From: Lentisalinibacter orientalis
GTDB lineage: Bacteria > Pseudomonadota > Gammaproteobacteria > Steroidobacterales > Woeseiaceae
Assembly: GCF_040706535.1 (NCBI RefSeq)
Contig: NZ_JAPDRJ010000006.1
Span: forward strand, 1 to 64,000
Reading direction: 5' to 3'
DNA: 64,000 bases
The position numbers and the translations under genes are program-made. The notes under the pieces were generated by a model. It was not told where the DNA came from and did no database searches. It saw only the letters and a list, made by a program, of their open reading frames with translations. Of the stretch, positions 42,700 to 49,578 are shown one piece after another (within the stretch, counting starts at the first letter, position 1; every line of letters starts with the position of its first letter).

Positions 42700-43584
42700 T
42701 TACCTTAGACCAAGGTAATTCCAGACGGCTTGCGCGAATTGGCGACCGTCGACCCGCGCCCACGATTGTTCAGGGTGAAACAGATAAAAGCACTCATTGA
42801 CCTCTCGCCACCGATTATCCGGGTCAGTCGGCTCTTCTCCCTCCAGCTGGTTCCAAACGTATAGCAAGACTGCACGCACGGTTTCCGTCCAAGTTGGCTC
42901 GTTGTAGAGGCGGTCTGGGCAATTGTAGGCGAGGCACTCGATGAAGTAGGACGGAAGAGCGTCATGCGAGGCCGTCTCGGCCACCGAATTACCGACTCTT
43001 TTTAATATTCGAACGACCTTCTTATACTTGTAGCCGGTCCTTCGGTTCTTTGCCGCGCCATTAGCGAGCTGTTGCGCCGGATAGTTCACAACCTCAGATT
43101 GATCTTTCTTGAATATCTTGGTGCCAGCTCTGCACTCTTCCTCCGCAAAGTAGTATTCGTAGCTGAAGCAAGGGACTATATCTGCATCAATGCGGGCCGT
43201 ATTTGAATGCACACGTAGCGCTGTTGAGCCTGAAGTATCTACTTCGCTCCCAAATTTGGCCACTAATGCAGCCGTCAGCTCCTCGCGGAGTTTGCGAGGT
43301 GTCCATGGGCCGGCGTAAATGCCGCGTGGAGTGTGAAGCCCCTTGCTGGCCTCCTCCCAGTAAGTTGCGTTCGTGCATTCGACTGCGATATCTACATCGC
43401 TGTCCGAACGGACGTTGGTATTGTTGGCATACGATCCTTTTGCGTACACCCGAAGAGCGCACTCCTCAAAGGGCGCATGGCCATTGATGGCTTCCCGCAC
43501 CATACGTTCGGTACGCTCTTGTTTCTCTTTCTCGCTGTCGCTTGACGGACCTGTCCAACTGCTAAGCTGCTGTTCGAGAGACAT
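42700..43584 (-). CDS. CD-NTase-like nucleotidyltransferase (CBASS-type signal synthase)
   Basis: A 294-residue protein with the polymerase-beta-like active site of cGAS/DncV-like enzymes: KGSYANNTNVRSDSDVDIAV at about 49-68 (Gly-Ser motif, then Asp 63 and Asp 65) and the third acidic group RIDADIVPC with Asp 133 and 135. A helical C-terminal part has VVNYPAQQLANGAAKNRRTG and LPSYFIECLAYNCPD. Such enzymes make cyclic oligonucleotides after phage infection. The Cap15-like effector starts 66 bases away on the other strand, which supports the CBASS reading. The product cannot be told from sequence, and no Cap2/Cap3 or HORMA genes are present (type I-like). Confidence 0.82.
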   Translation of the reverse strand: MSLEQQLSSWTGPSSDSEKEKQERTERMVREAINGHAPFEECALRVYAKGSYANNTNVRSDSDVDIAVECTNATYWEEASKGLHTPRGIYAGPWTPRKLREELTAALVAKFGSEVDTSGSTALRVHSNTARIDADIVPCFSYEYYFAEEECRAGTKIFKKDQSEVVNYPAQQLANGAAKNRRTGYKYKKVVRILKRVGNSVAETASHDALPSYFIECLAYNCPDRLYNEPTWTETVRAVLLYVWNQLEGEEPTDPDNRWREVNECFYLFHPEQSWARVDGRQFAQAVWNYLGLR

Positions 43585-43650
43585 CGTGCAGACCCTTAAG
43601 GTTCGGAGGCTACAATATTGCTCGAGGAGCTGGCTAAGTAGGTTTCTATC
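43585..43650. promoter_or_regulatory. Divergent promoter region of the CBASS-like module
   Basis: Only 66 bases separate the start codons of the nucleotidyltransferase and the Cap15-like gene, so both promoters overlap here. No clear operator or strong -10/-35 was identified. Confidence 0.45.
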
Positions 43651-44283
43651 ATGCTAACACGCACAGAATTGTGGCTAATTGTCATTCTAGGAGCGGGGCT
43701 CACGTTGCTTGGGCTGTTGATTCAGGGAAAATCTCTGTCGATAGCCGGTGTAGCCACTACCCTCGGCACGACAGTCGCGCTTCTTTACGGAGGCATTTGG
43801 CTCTTCGACTCTTATCTCTGGCGATGGTCGATATTCAGAGGATGGCTGGTAAACCGACCGTACCTTCAGGGAAGCTGGGCGGCGACTTTGCACAGCGACT
43901 GGATCGATCCAGAGACAAACGAGAGGGTCCCGCCGATCGAAGCGTACATGGTCGTACGGCAGACGTTAACCAGTCTAAGCATGCGCCTCTTTACGGAAAA
44001 ATCACGATCAGCATTGGTTGCGCATGCGATAGAAACTGAGCCAGATGGGTTGTTTCAACTGTCGGCGGTCTATCGCAATTACCCGAAGATCGAGTATCAA
44101 GGTAAGCAAAGTTCGATTCATCACGGTGCGCTCTTGATCGACGTGCACGAAGTAAGACAAGAGCGATTGGAAGGTCACTACTGGACAGATCGAGAGACGC
44201 GAGGAACTGTAGTGCTTGAACGTAGGGTTGCCAAATTGTTCTCTTCCTTCGACGAAGCACGAAGCGCACTACAGGGTGGATAA
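43651..44283 (+). CDS. cap15: Cap15-like membrane effector (2TM plus beta-barrel)
   Basis: A 210-residue protein. Two N-terminal membrane helices (LWLIVILGAGLTLLGLLI and ATTLGTTVALLYGGIWLF) precede a beta-rich domain from about residue 70. The latter has the pattern of the CBASS S-2TM-beta/Cap15 family: LQGSWAATLHSDW, VVRQTLTSLSMRLFTEKSRS, SAVYRNYPKI, HHGALLIDV and the signature LEGHYWTDRETRGTVVLERR. In characterised systems the barrel binds a cyclic nucleotide and the protein disrupts the inner membrane. The neighbouring CD-NTase supports this. The stop TAA is followed directly by the GTG of the next gene. Confidence 0.8.
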   Translation: MLTRTELWLIVILGAGLTLLGLLIQGKSLSIAGVATTLGTTVALLYGGIWLFDSYLWRWSIFRGWLVNRPYLQGSWAATLHSDWIDPETNERVPPIEAYMVVRQTLTSLSMRLFTEKSRSALVAHAIETEPDGLFQLSAVYRNYPKIEYQGKQSSIHHGALLIDVHEVRQERLEGHYWTDRETRGTVVLERRVAKLFSSFDEARSALQGG

Positions 44284-44769
44284 GTGAACGAGATTGAATC
44301 GTGGCTTCGTGCAGTTCTCTCTCTAGTTGATGCACGGGACCGTGGCGGTTTTGCTGGAGTTGGGCTGCTGTTCTATAACGAGCGTGACGCGTTGCCCGTG
44401 CATTCATTGACGCAGGACGAATGTGTGGAGCGGCTTCCAACGGCATCGGTAGGCGAGTCTGCTCGTCTGCTTGGGCATTGCGCTCACCCCACGTCGGATT
44501 GCCATGATGGGTTTCATTTGGTCGATGCCGTAACACTCTCTATAACGGACATAAGTCAGTTTGTAGCGCCACCCATACCGTCAAAGCCGTTGGTATTGGA
44601 AAGGAATCGGGGGGCACGGCATATGGCAGCGCGATTGGCATCGTTGCTCCCGCAAGTTAGGGTCGCCGCTGTCTACACGGTGAGCGGCGAGGCGATACTC
44701 TATGAGCGGGGGAATGCGAGATCTATTGGTATACCCGTTTCGGGACTGTCAGAAGGAAACTGTGAGTGA
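44284..44769 (+). CDS. DisA_N/DAC-like domain protein in the CBASS-like operon
   Basis: A 161-residue protein starting at GTG 44284, immediately after the Cap15 stop. It resembles the diadenylate cyclase domain: HDGF at 74-77 (DGA in active enzymes), an ITDISQFVAPP segment, then RGARHMAARLA at 109-119 (GTRHRAA in active enzymes), and VAAVYTVSGEAILYERGN near the end. Asp and Arg-His are kept but Ala becomes Phe and the second Arg becomes Met. It may synthesise c-di-AMP weakly, or be a ligand-sensing relative (DACN-type variants are known as probable sensors). I know of no CBASS operon with this component. It is cytoplasmic, with no membrane segment. Confidence 0.6.
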   Translation: MNEIESWLRAVLSLVDARDRGGFAGVGLLFYNERDALPVHSLTQDECVERLPTASVGESARLLGHCAHPTSDCHDGFHLVDAVTLSITDISQFVAPPIPSKPLVLERNRGARHMAARLASLLPQVRVAAVYTVSGEAILYERGNARSIGIPVSGLSEGNCE

Positions 44770-45005
44770 TGAGGGCGGCACAGTCTGCCTCAGCTTCACG
44801 TACGTAAATTCTGACGAGTGGCTGTATTTCGGCCGCGTTGTGTAACGACCGCGGACGTAGTCGGTGCCGTAACTGGGCTTCGCGGCTGTTATTCGCTATG
44901 GTGCTAGAAGCCATCTGGCGACTTCGTCGGTGGAATATATCAAGCGAGAATTCCACCGAATTCTGATCAGATTGTTCATCGACGGGGACGCCCCGGAGCG
45001 CGAGG
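44770..45005. other. Short intergenic region after the defence-like module
   Basis: CGGTGGAAT (44928-44936) and ATTCCACCG (44950-44958) form a nine-base-pair inverted repeat with a 13-base loop and no T tract. It may end transcription weakly or be an operator for the RAQPRD operon. No gene is seen. Confidence 0.4.
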
Positions 45006-45344
45006 ATGCGCTCCATGCACGGTTCCAACTGTTTATCGACCCTGACTTTACCGTCGGCCGCAGTTCTTGCGCTCACTGTAGCCGCCTTCTGGCCGATTTG
45101 GGGTGATGCGGGCACATACGTCGAGCGAGGCGCTCTCGCACGGCTGATCCACGAGATCGAGGCCCTGGAGCCGCTCATCGAAGAGGCTGAGGCCCAAGCG
45201 TCTCCGAATGCCCGGATCCGCTTTCGCTACGACTGGCTCCGCCAGGATCTCGACAAGATCCAGCGAGGTATAGAGGACCACCTGGAAGCCCCCAGCGCGG
45301 AGCCCCGTCCCGTTCCGCCTCTGCGCGGTGACTACCGCCAGTGA
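45006..45344 (+). CDS. RAQPRD-family ICE protein
   Basis: A 112-residue exported protein with a signal-like segment (PSAAVLALTVAAFWPIWG). The mature part has the family pattern: RGALARLIHEIEALEPLIEE, then RIRFRYDWLRQDLDKIQRGI and a C-terminal PLRGDYRQ. It is the first gene of the second mating-pair-formation block. GGAGCGCGAGG lies just before the ATG. In relatives it directly follows the TIGR03747 gene; here a 2.8 kb insert separates them. Confidence 0.8.
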   Translation: MRSMHGSNCLSTLTLPSAAVLALTVAAFWPIWGDAGTYVERGALARLIHEIEALEPLIEEAEAQASPNARIRFRYDWLRQDLDKIQRGIEDHLEAPSAEPRPVPPLRGDYRQ

Positions 45345-45353
45345 GGCCAGCCA

Positions 45354-45584
45354 ATGTCACCGGAACAGGCGGCGGCATTTCAGGCGGGCTCCGGCGCTCC
45401 CCACGGCGTCGTGCTGACCGCGATTGCGGGGATTGTCCTCACGCTCATCTTCGTCTGGGTCATCTGGATCACCCTCGGTTCCTTCCGAGCCTGGCAGGGC
45501 GGGCAGATCGCGCTGTTCGATCTCGTGTGGGCGGTACTCCGGGCGAGCATCCTCCTCCTCGTACTCGGGTTCTATCTCCGGTGA
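45354..45584 (+). CDS. ICE membrane protein TIGR03758 (DUF3262)
   Basis: A 76-residue protein with two membrane helices (VVLTAIAGIVLTLIFVWVIW and LVWAVLRASILLLVLGFYL). The segment ITLGSFRAWQGGQIALFDLV between them is typical of this family. It is probably a small structural subunit of the conjugative channel, comparable in position to the small pilin-like proteins. Confidence 0.82.
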   Translation: MSPEQAAAFQAGSGAPHGVVLTAIAGIVLTLIFVWVIWITLGSFRAWQGGQIALFDLVWAVLRASILLLVLGFYLR

Positions 45585-45658
45585 GTACCTCACCGTTTAC
45601 TGCCGGTTCGCCGGTATTCCAACAGCCGCGGGCAACCGCACATTCTCGGAGTTCATCT

Positions 45659-46009
45659 ATGCGTGAGTATCTACGTAGCCGGGCGGTAGCCATCGCCGGA
45701 CTGCTTGGCCTGTCCGTTTTCACCTCGGCGCGAGCCGATCTCCCGACGCCGGTCGCCCCCAGCACGGCTCCCGCCGCCGGTGACTGGATCGGCCTGATCG
45801 AGGGCTATATCAGAGACGGCGGTATCGTCCTAGGCCTTGCCATCGCCATCCTCGGCTTCCTCTGGGTCGCCTACCTGGCATTCGCCAAGTTCAACGAGGC
45901 ACGCCAGGGCAAGGCGGAGTGGGCGGAAGTCGGTGTGCTGGGGATCGTGGGCGCTGTCGTCCTGATCTTCGCGAGCTATCTCCTGACTGAAGCTGCCGGA
46001 GTCATCTAG
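45659..46009 (+). CDS. ICE membrane protein TIGR03745 (DUF2976)
   Basis: A 116-residue protein with a signal peptide (AIAGLLGLSVFTSARA) and two membrane helices (GGIVLGLAIAILGFLWVAYL and VLGIVGAVVLIFASYLLTEA). This is the pilin-like layout of VirB2/TraA-type subunits. I use ATG 45659; the frame is open back to 45341 in a region that encodes the previous gene. GGAG is present upstream. Confidence 0.82.
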   Translation: MREYLRSRAVAIAGLLGLSVFTSARADLPTPVAPSTAPAAGDWIGLIEGYIRDGGIVLGLAIAILGFLWVAYLAFAKFNEARQGKAEWAEVGVLGIVGAVVLIFASYLLTEAAGVI

Positions 46010-46013
46010 TCCC

Positions 46014-46391
46014 GTGGCGGATCGAGAGATTCTGGCGGAGCGGCTCAATGCGGAGCCCGCGATCTTCAAGGGTTGCTCGTCGAGCGAGCTCGGCATGATC
46101 GTGGGGCTCGCCGCACTGATCTGGCTGCCCGTGAGCCTCGCCGTCGCCGCATTCGCGGGTGCTGTGACCATGGGCTTCGGCCTCGCCGGGATCGGCATTG
46201 TGGGGACGGTCGTCGCGACGGCCACGGTCTTCCAGCGCCTGAAGCGTAACCGCCCCGATGGCTACTACCAGCAGCGTCTCGCCCTCTGGCTCGACGCCCG
46301 GGGCGTGAAGCGCTGTCCCTACGTGCGACGGGGCGGGCGCTGGGATATCGGCAGGAGCGCCCATGCGCCGCTATCGCCACGAGATCGATAA
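46014..46391 (+). CDS. ICE membrane protein TIGR03750 (DUF3487)
   Basis: A 125-residue protein starting at GTG 46014. The segment AEPAIFKGCSSSELGMIVGL and the final TVFQRLKRNRPDGYYQQRLA match this TraL-like family. Two hydrophobic helices lie between. It overlaps the next gene by 29 bases. It is probably an inner-membrane component of the transfer channel. Confidence 0.85.
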   Translation: MADREILAERLNAEPAIFKGCSSSELGMIVGLAALIWLPVSLAVAAFAGAVTMGFGLAGIGIVGTVVATATVFQRLKRNRPDGYYQQRLALWLDARGVKRCPYVRRGGRWDIGRSAHAPLSPRDR

Positions 46392-47022
46392 TGTGCGGTT
46401 GCATCTGCGATCCCTGTGGGCGGTCATTGTGATCCAGGTCGCGATCATCGGCGCACTGTGGTTCGGCTGGAGTCAGGCTCCGGAGCGTCTCACCGTCCAT
46501 ATTCCGCCAGATCTCCGCTCGGGTTCCGTGCTCGCGATCCGGGAAATCCCGCCGGCCAACGTCTACACCTTCGCCTATTACATCTTCCAGCAGCTGAATC
46601 GTTGGCCCGAAGACGGCGCCAGTGACTACGGAGAGGCCATCTTCAGGGTCTCGGCCTATCTGACACCCCGTTATCGGGCGGATCTGATGGCCGAACTCGA
46701 GCAAAAGGGCCGTCGCGGGGAACTGGCCTACCGCGTCCGCGCAGTACAGGCACTGCCCGGCCATACCTATGAGGACCGTCGGGTGGAGGTGCTGTCTGAT
46801 GACGCCTGGGTCGCCTGGCTCGATCTCGAGCTCCTCGAGTCCGTGAAGGGCATGACCGTCAAGCGCACCGCGATTCGTTATCCGCTGCGCGTGGTCCGCC
46901 ATGCGGTCGACCCCGAGAGCAATCCCTGGGGTCTTGCGCTCGATGGATTCGCAGGGGAAGGTCCGCGTCGCCTGACCGAAGAAGAACTCATCGCCGGAGG
47001 TCGCTTCGATGTGGGGTCCTGA
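46363..47022 (+). CDS. ICE protein TIGR03746 (TraE/VirB8-like, DUF2895)
   Basis: A 219-residue bitopic protein with one N-terminal membrane helix (LWAVIVIQVAIIGALWFGWS) and a periplasmic domain. Conserved segments include PANVYTFAYYIFQQLNRWPE, YLTPRYRADLMAELEQKGRR and TYEDRRVEVLSDDAWVAWLD. It corresponds to the TraE/VirB8 scaffold of the mating channel. It overlaps genes on both sides. Confidence 0.85.
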   Translation: MRRYRHEIDNVRLHLRSLWAVIVIQVAIIGALWFGWSQAPERLTVHIPPDLRSGSVLAIREIPPANVYTFAYYIFQQLNRWPEDGASDYGEAIFRVSAYLTPRYRADLMAELEQKGRRGELAYRVRAVQALPGHTYEDRRVEVLSDDAWVAWLDLELLESVKGMTVKRTAIRYPLRVVRHAVDPESNPWGLALDGFAGEGPRRLTEEELIAGGRFDVGS

Positions 47023-47806
47023 TCACAAGTCGACTCCCGGCCTGTTCGGCACGCTCGTTCTGGCCCTGGCGGTGTTGATCGCGCCGGTGACCGAGATCTC
47101 AGCATCCGAGGCGCCGCCGCCGGAACGCGTCGTCTGGCAGAAACGGCCGATCCCCGTACCGCTCCGGGTCGGCGTCGAGCGCATCATCCACCTCCCGGAT
47201 ACGGTCCGCGTCGGCATCCCCAGCCGACTGGAGGGCAGTCTCCGCATCCAGAATATCGGTGCGACCCTCTATGTGCTCGCGCACAGCCCATTTCCTGCGA
47301 TGCGCGTACTGGTGCAGTCCCTGGAGGAGGGCACCACCTATGTCCTCGATTTCTCGGCGACGACGGCAGAGCGGTCCCTGGGTCCGATCGAGATCCACCG
47401 CCCACCTGTTCCTGCGGCGGCAGAGCCCCGGGCGACCGAGCCGGTCAGCTATGGTTACGTGGCACTGACCCGATTCGCGGCGCAGCAGTTCTATGCCCCG
47501 GCTCGTCTCGCCCGGTCGCTGCCTGGCGTCATCCGTGTCCCGGTAGCTGGCGACGCCGTGCCCCTCATCCGTGGCGCCAAAGTCGAGACCCGTCCCCTCA
47601 TTGCCTGGCGTGCAGGGGGACTCTATGTGACGGCCGTCCAGGTCAGGAACCAGATCGCCAGTCCCGTGGTCCTCGATCCGCGGACGCTGCGGGGCGAATG
47701 GCTGACCGCCACCTTCCAGCACAACCGCCTGCACCCCAAGGGTAGCGAGGCGGATACCACGGTCCTCTATCTGGTCTCGGAGCGGCCTTTCGCCGTCGCC
47801 CTCTGA
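47009..47806 (+). CDS. ICE protein TIGR03749 (TraK-like, DUF3438)
   Basis: A 265-residue exported protein with a signal segment (LFGTLVLALAVLIAPVTEIS). The mature part contains RVGVERIIHLPDTVRVGIPS, TLYVLAHSPFPAMRVLVQSL and YVALTRFAAQQFYAPARLA. It fits the TraK/VirB9-like secretin-associated component. It ends in a one-base overlap (TGATG) with the TraB-like gene. Confidence 0.84.
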   Translation: MWGPDHKSTPGLFGTLVLALAVLIAPVTEISASEAPPPERVVWQKRPIPVPLRVGVERIIHLPDTVRVGIPSRLEGSLRIQNIGATLYVLAHSPFPAMRVLVQSLEEGTTYVLDFSATTAERSLGPIEIHRPPVPAAAEPRATEPVSYGYVALTRFAAQQFYAPARLARSLPGVIRVPVAGDAVPLIRGAKVETRPLIAWRAGGLYVTAVQVRNQIASPVVLDPRTLRGEWLTATFQHNRLHPKGSEADTTVLYLVSERPFAVAL

Positions 47807-49212
47807 TGCCGCGCGCCGTCAGCAATCGGCTGTTGCCCCTGCTGGGCGGAACGGTGCTCCTCGTCCTCGTCGCCGTGACCCTCCGGTCCTGCGAGGAAGA
47901 CGAGGGCAGCGCACCGGTGCTCGCCACCGTACCTGTCGCACCGGCGCCGGACGCCGATACGCCGGCCGACACCATCAAGACCCTGACTGCCAACGTGGCG
48001 GCCATGACATCCGAGGTGGAATCACTGCGACGAGACAACGCCCAGCTCAAAAAGGCCAACGAGAAGCTCTTGGCGAGCCGTGAGCAGATGGAGGAGAACG
48101 TCGCCCAGCGCCTGCGCCGGGAGATGCTGGCCCGAGATAAGGACCAGGCGAACCAGGCCCGACTCGATGACAGCGTGCTCGAGTCACTGAATGCCCGGCT
48201 GGACCGCCTCGCGGCGGCCGTGGGCGAGGGAGGTCGACCCGGTAGTGGCAGCGACATCCCCATTGGTCTCGGCTTCGACAACCTGGGCACGACAACGCCC
48301 ACGTCAGAGGAGATCCGATGGATCGCGCCGCTGGATGCGCAGACCGAGGACGACACTGGCCTCCTGAGCCGCGCGACCGGCACCGCGTCGGGATATCTGA
48401 CGCGCGGTCGCGAGCGCATCGAGACAGGAGCGGAAGATATTCATGCGGCGGCCGAGTCTGCCCGGGAACGACCGGTCTACACCGTCCCGCGGAACGCCAC
48501 CCTCATCGGCTCGACCGCGATGACCGCACTGGTCGGCCGGATCCCGACCAACGGACAGATCCGCGACCCCATGCCGTTCAAGGTGATTACCGGCGCGGAT
48601 AACCTGGCCGCGAACGGCCTGCGCGTCCCCGGCGTCCACGGCATGATCTGGAGCGGAACGGCCGTCGGCGACTGGACCCTGTCCTGTGTCACCGGCCGCC
48701 TGGAATCGGTCACCTTCGTCTTCGACGACGGCACGATCCGTACGGTCTCGAGCGACGATCCGAGCGCGAAGGCGAGCGAGGGCGGCCGCAACGAGCCCCT
48801 CGGCTGGATATCGGATGCTCAGGGCATTCCGTGTATTTCGGGGGAGCGGAAGAGCAATGCCGCCGCCTTCCTCTCCCAACGCATCGGCATCGAAGCCGTG
48901 CAGGCCGCGTCCGAAGCTGCCGCGGCCGCCGAGACCACCACCGTCGTCGGCAGCGCCGGCGGCATCACCCAGAGCGTCACCGGCGATGTCGGTGAATACG
49001 TTCTCGGCCGCACCGCTGCAGGCGGCGCTGATGCGATCGCCCAGTGGCTGCAGGAGCGCCAATCCCAGAGCTTCGATGCGGTCTTCGTGCCGGCGGGCGT
49101 GCCGCTGGCCATTCACGTCGACCGAGAACTCGCCATCGACTACGCGCCCACCGGAAGGAAACTGAATCATGACTCCGCGAATTCTTTATCTCGGCATTCT
49201 CGTCTGGATTAG
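47806..49212 (+). CDS. ICE protein TIGR03752 (TraB/VirB10-like)
   Basis: A 468-residue protein. A single N-terminal membrane helix (LLGGTVLLVLVAVTL) precedes a coiled coil (SEVESLRRDNAQLKKANEKL) and a C-terminal beta-barrel domain with TALVGRIPTNGQIRDPMPFK and GTAVGDWTLSCVTGRLESVT. This layout spans the envelope, as in VirB10/TraB. A C-terminal PAGVPLAIHVDRELAIDYAP is typical. The end overlaps the lipoprotein gene by 44 bases. Confidence 0.87.
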   Translation: MPRAVSNRLLPLLGGTVLLVLVAVTLRSCEEDEGSAPVLATVPVAPAPDADTPADTIKTLTANVAAMTSEVESLRRDNAQLKKANEKLLASREQMEENVAQRLRREMLARDKDQANQARLDDSVLESLNARLDRLAAAVGEGGRPGSGSDIPIGLGFDNLGTTTPTSEEIRWIAPLDAQTEDDTGLLSRATGTASGYLTRGRERIETGAEDIHAAAESARERPVYTVPRNATLIGSTAMTALVGRIPTNGQIRDPMPFKVITGADNLAANGLRVPGVHGMIWSGTAVGDWTLSCVTGRLESVTFVFDDGTIRTVSSDDPSAKASEGGRNEPLGWISDAQGIPCISGERKSNAAAFLSQRIGIEAVQAASEAAAAAETTTVVGSAGGITQSVTGDVGEYVLGRTAAGGADAIAQWLQERQSQSFDAVFVPAGVPLAIHVDRELAIDYAPTGRKLNHDSANSLSRHSRLD

Positions 49213-49576
49213 CCTCGCCGCCGGCTGCGCCGGCAGCAAAGACACGGTTCTACCTCAGGACGGCCCGTTCATGGAGGCGATCTACGACGCCCATTTTGAG
49301 CGAATGGGCACGGCCGACGCCGGCAGCCTCCGTGAAACCACTCTGGGTCGTCCCCTGGCCGATGGTGAAGCGGATCTCGCCGGCTACAGCCGCGATGCGT
49401 ACACTGAGCTGGATACGATCTTCCCCCGTCTGCCCAATCCCACCCTCGTCCTGTACGTCTTTCCTCATCTGGCCGGCGAGGAGCGGGTGCCGGTACCTGG
49501 CTACGCGACGACCTTCCCGCTCTACGAGCGTGTGGAATACGCGCTTCCGGGGGAAGTGCCGGTGAGGCGGCGCTGA
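49169..49576 (+). CDS. ICE lipoprotein TIGR03751 (TraV-like)
   Basis: A 135-residue lipoprotein. The signal peptide ends in a lipobox (ISLAAGC, Cys at about 19). The family pattern is clear at the end: RLPNPTLVLYVFPHLAGEER, then VPVPGYATTFPLYERVEYAL. It is the small outer-membrane lipoprotein of the channel, in the position of TraV/VirB7. Its stop is two bases before the TraC gene. Confidence 0.86.
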   Translation: MTPRILYLGILVWISLAAGCAGSKDTVLPQDGPFMEAIYDAHFERMGTADAGSLRETTLGRPLADGEADLAGYSRDAYTELDTIFPRLPNPTLVLYVFPHLAGEERVPVPGYATTFPLYERVEYALPGEVPVRRR

Positions 49577-49578
49577 CG

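Noticed and set aside
43187..43657. Plus- and minus-strand frames inside the nucleotidyltransferase gene
   Set aside because: They are shadows of the CD-NTase gene, whose catalytic motifs are intact.
45341..45658. Long N-terminal extension of the TIGR03745 gene
   Set aside because: It overlaps the DUF3262 gene in another frame and is Arg/Pro-rich; ATG 45659 starts a proper signal peptide.
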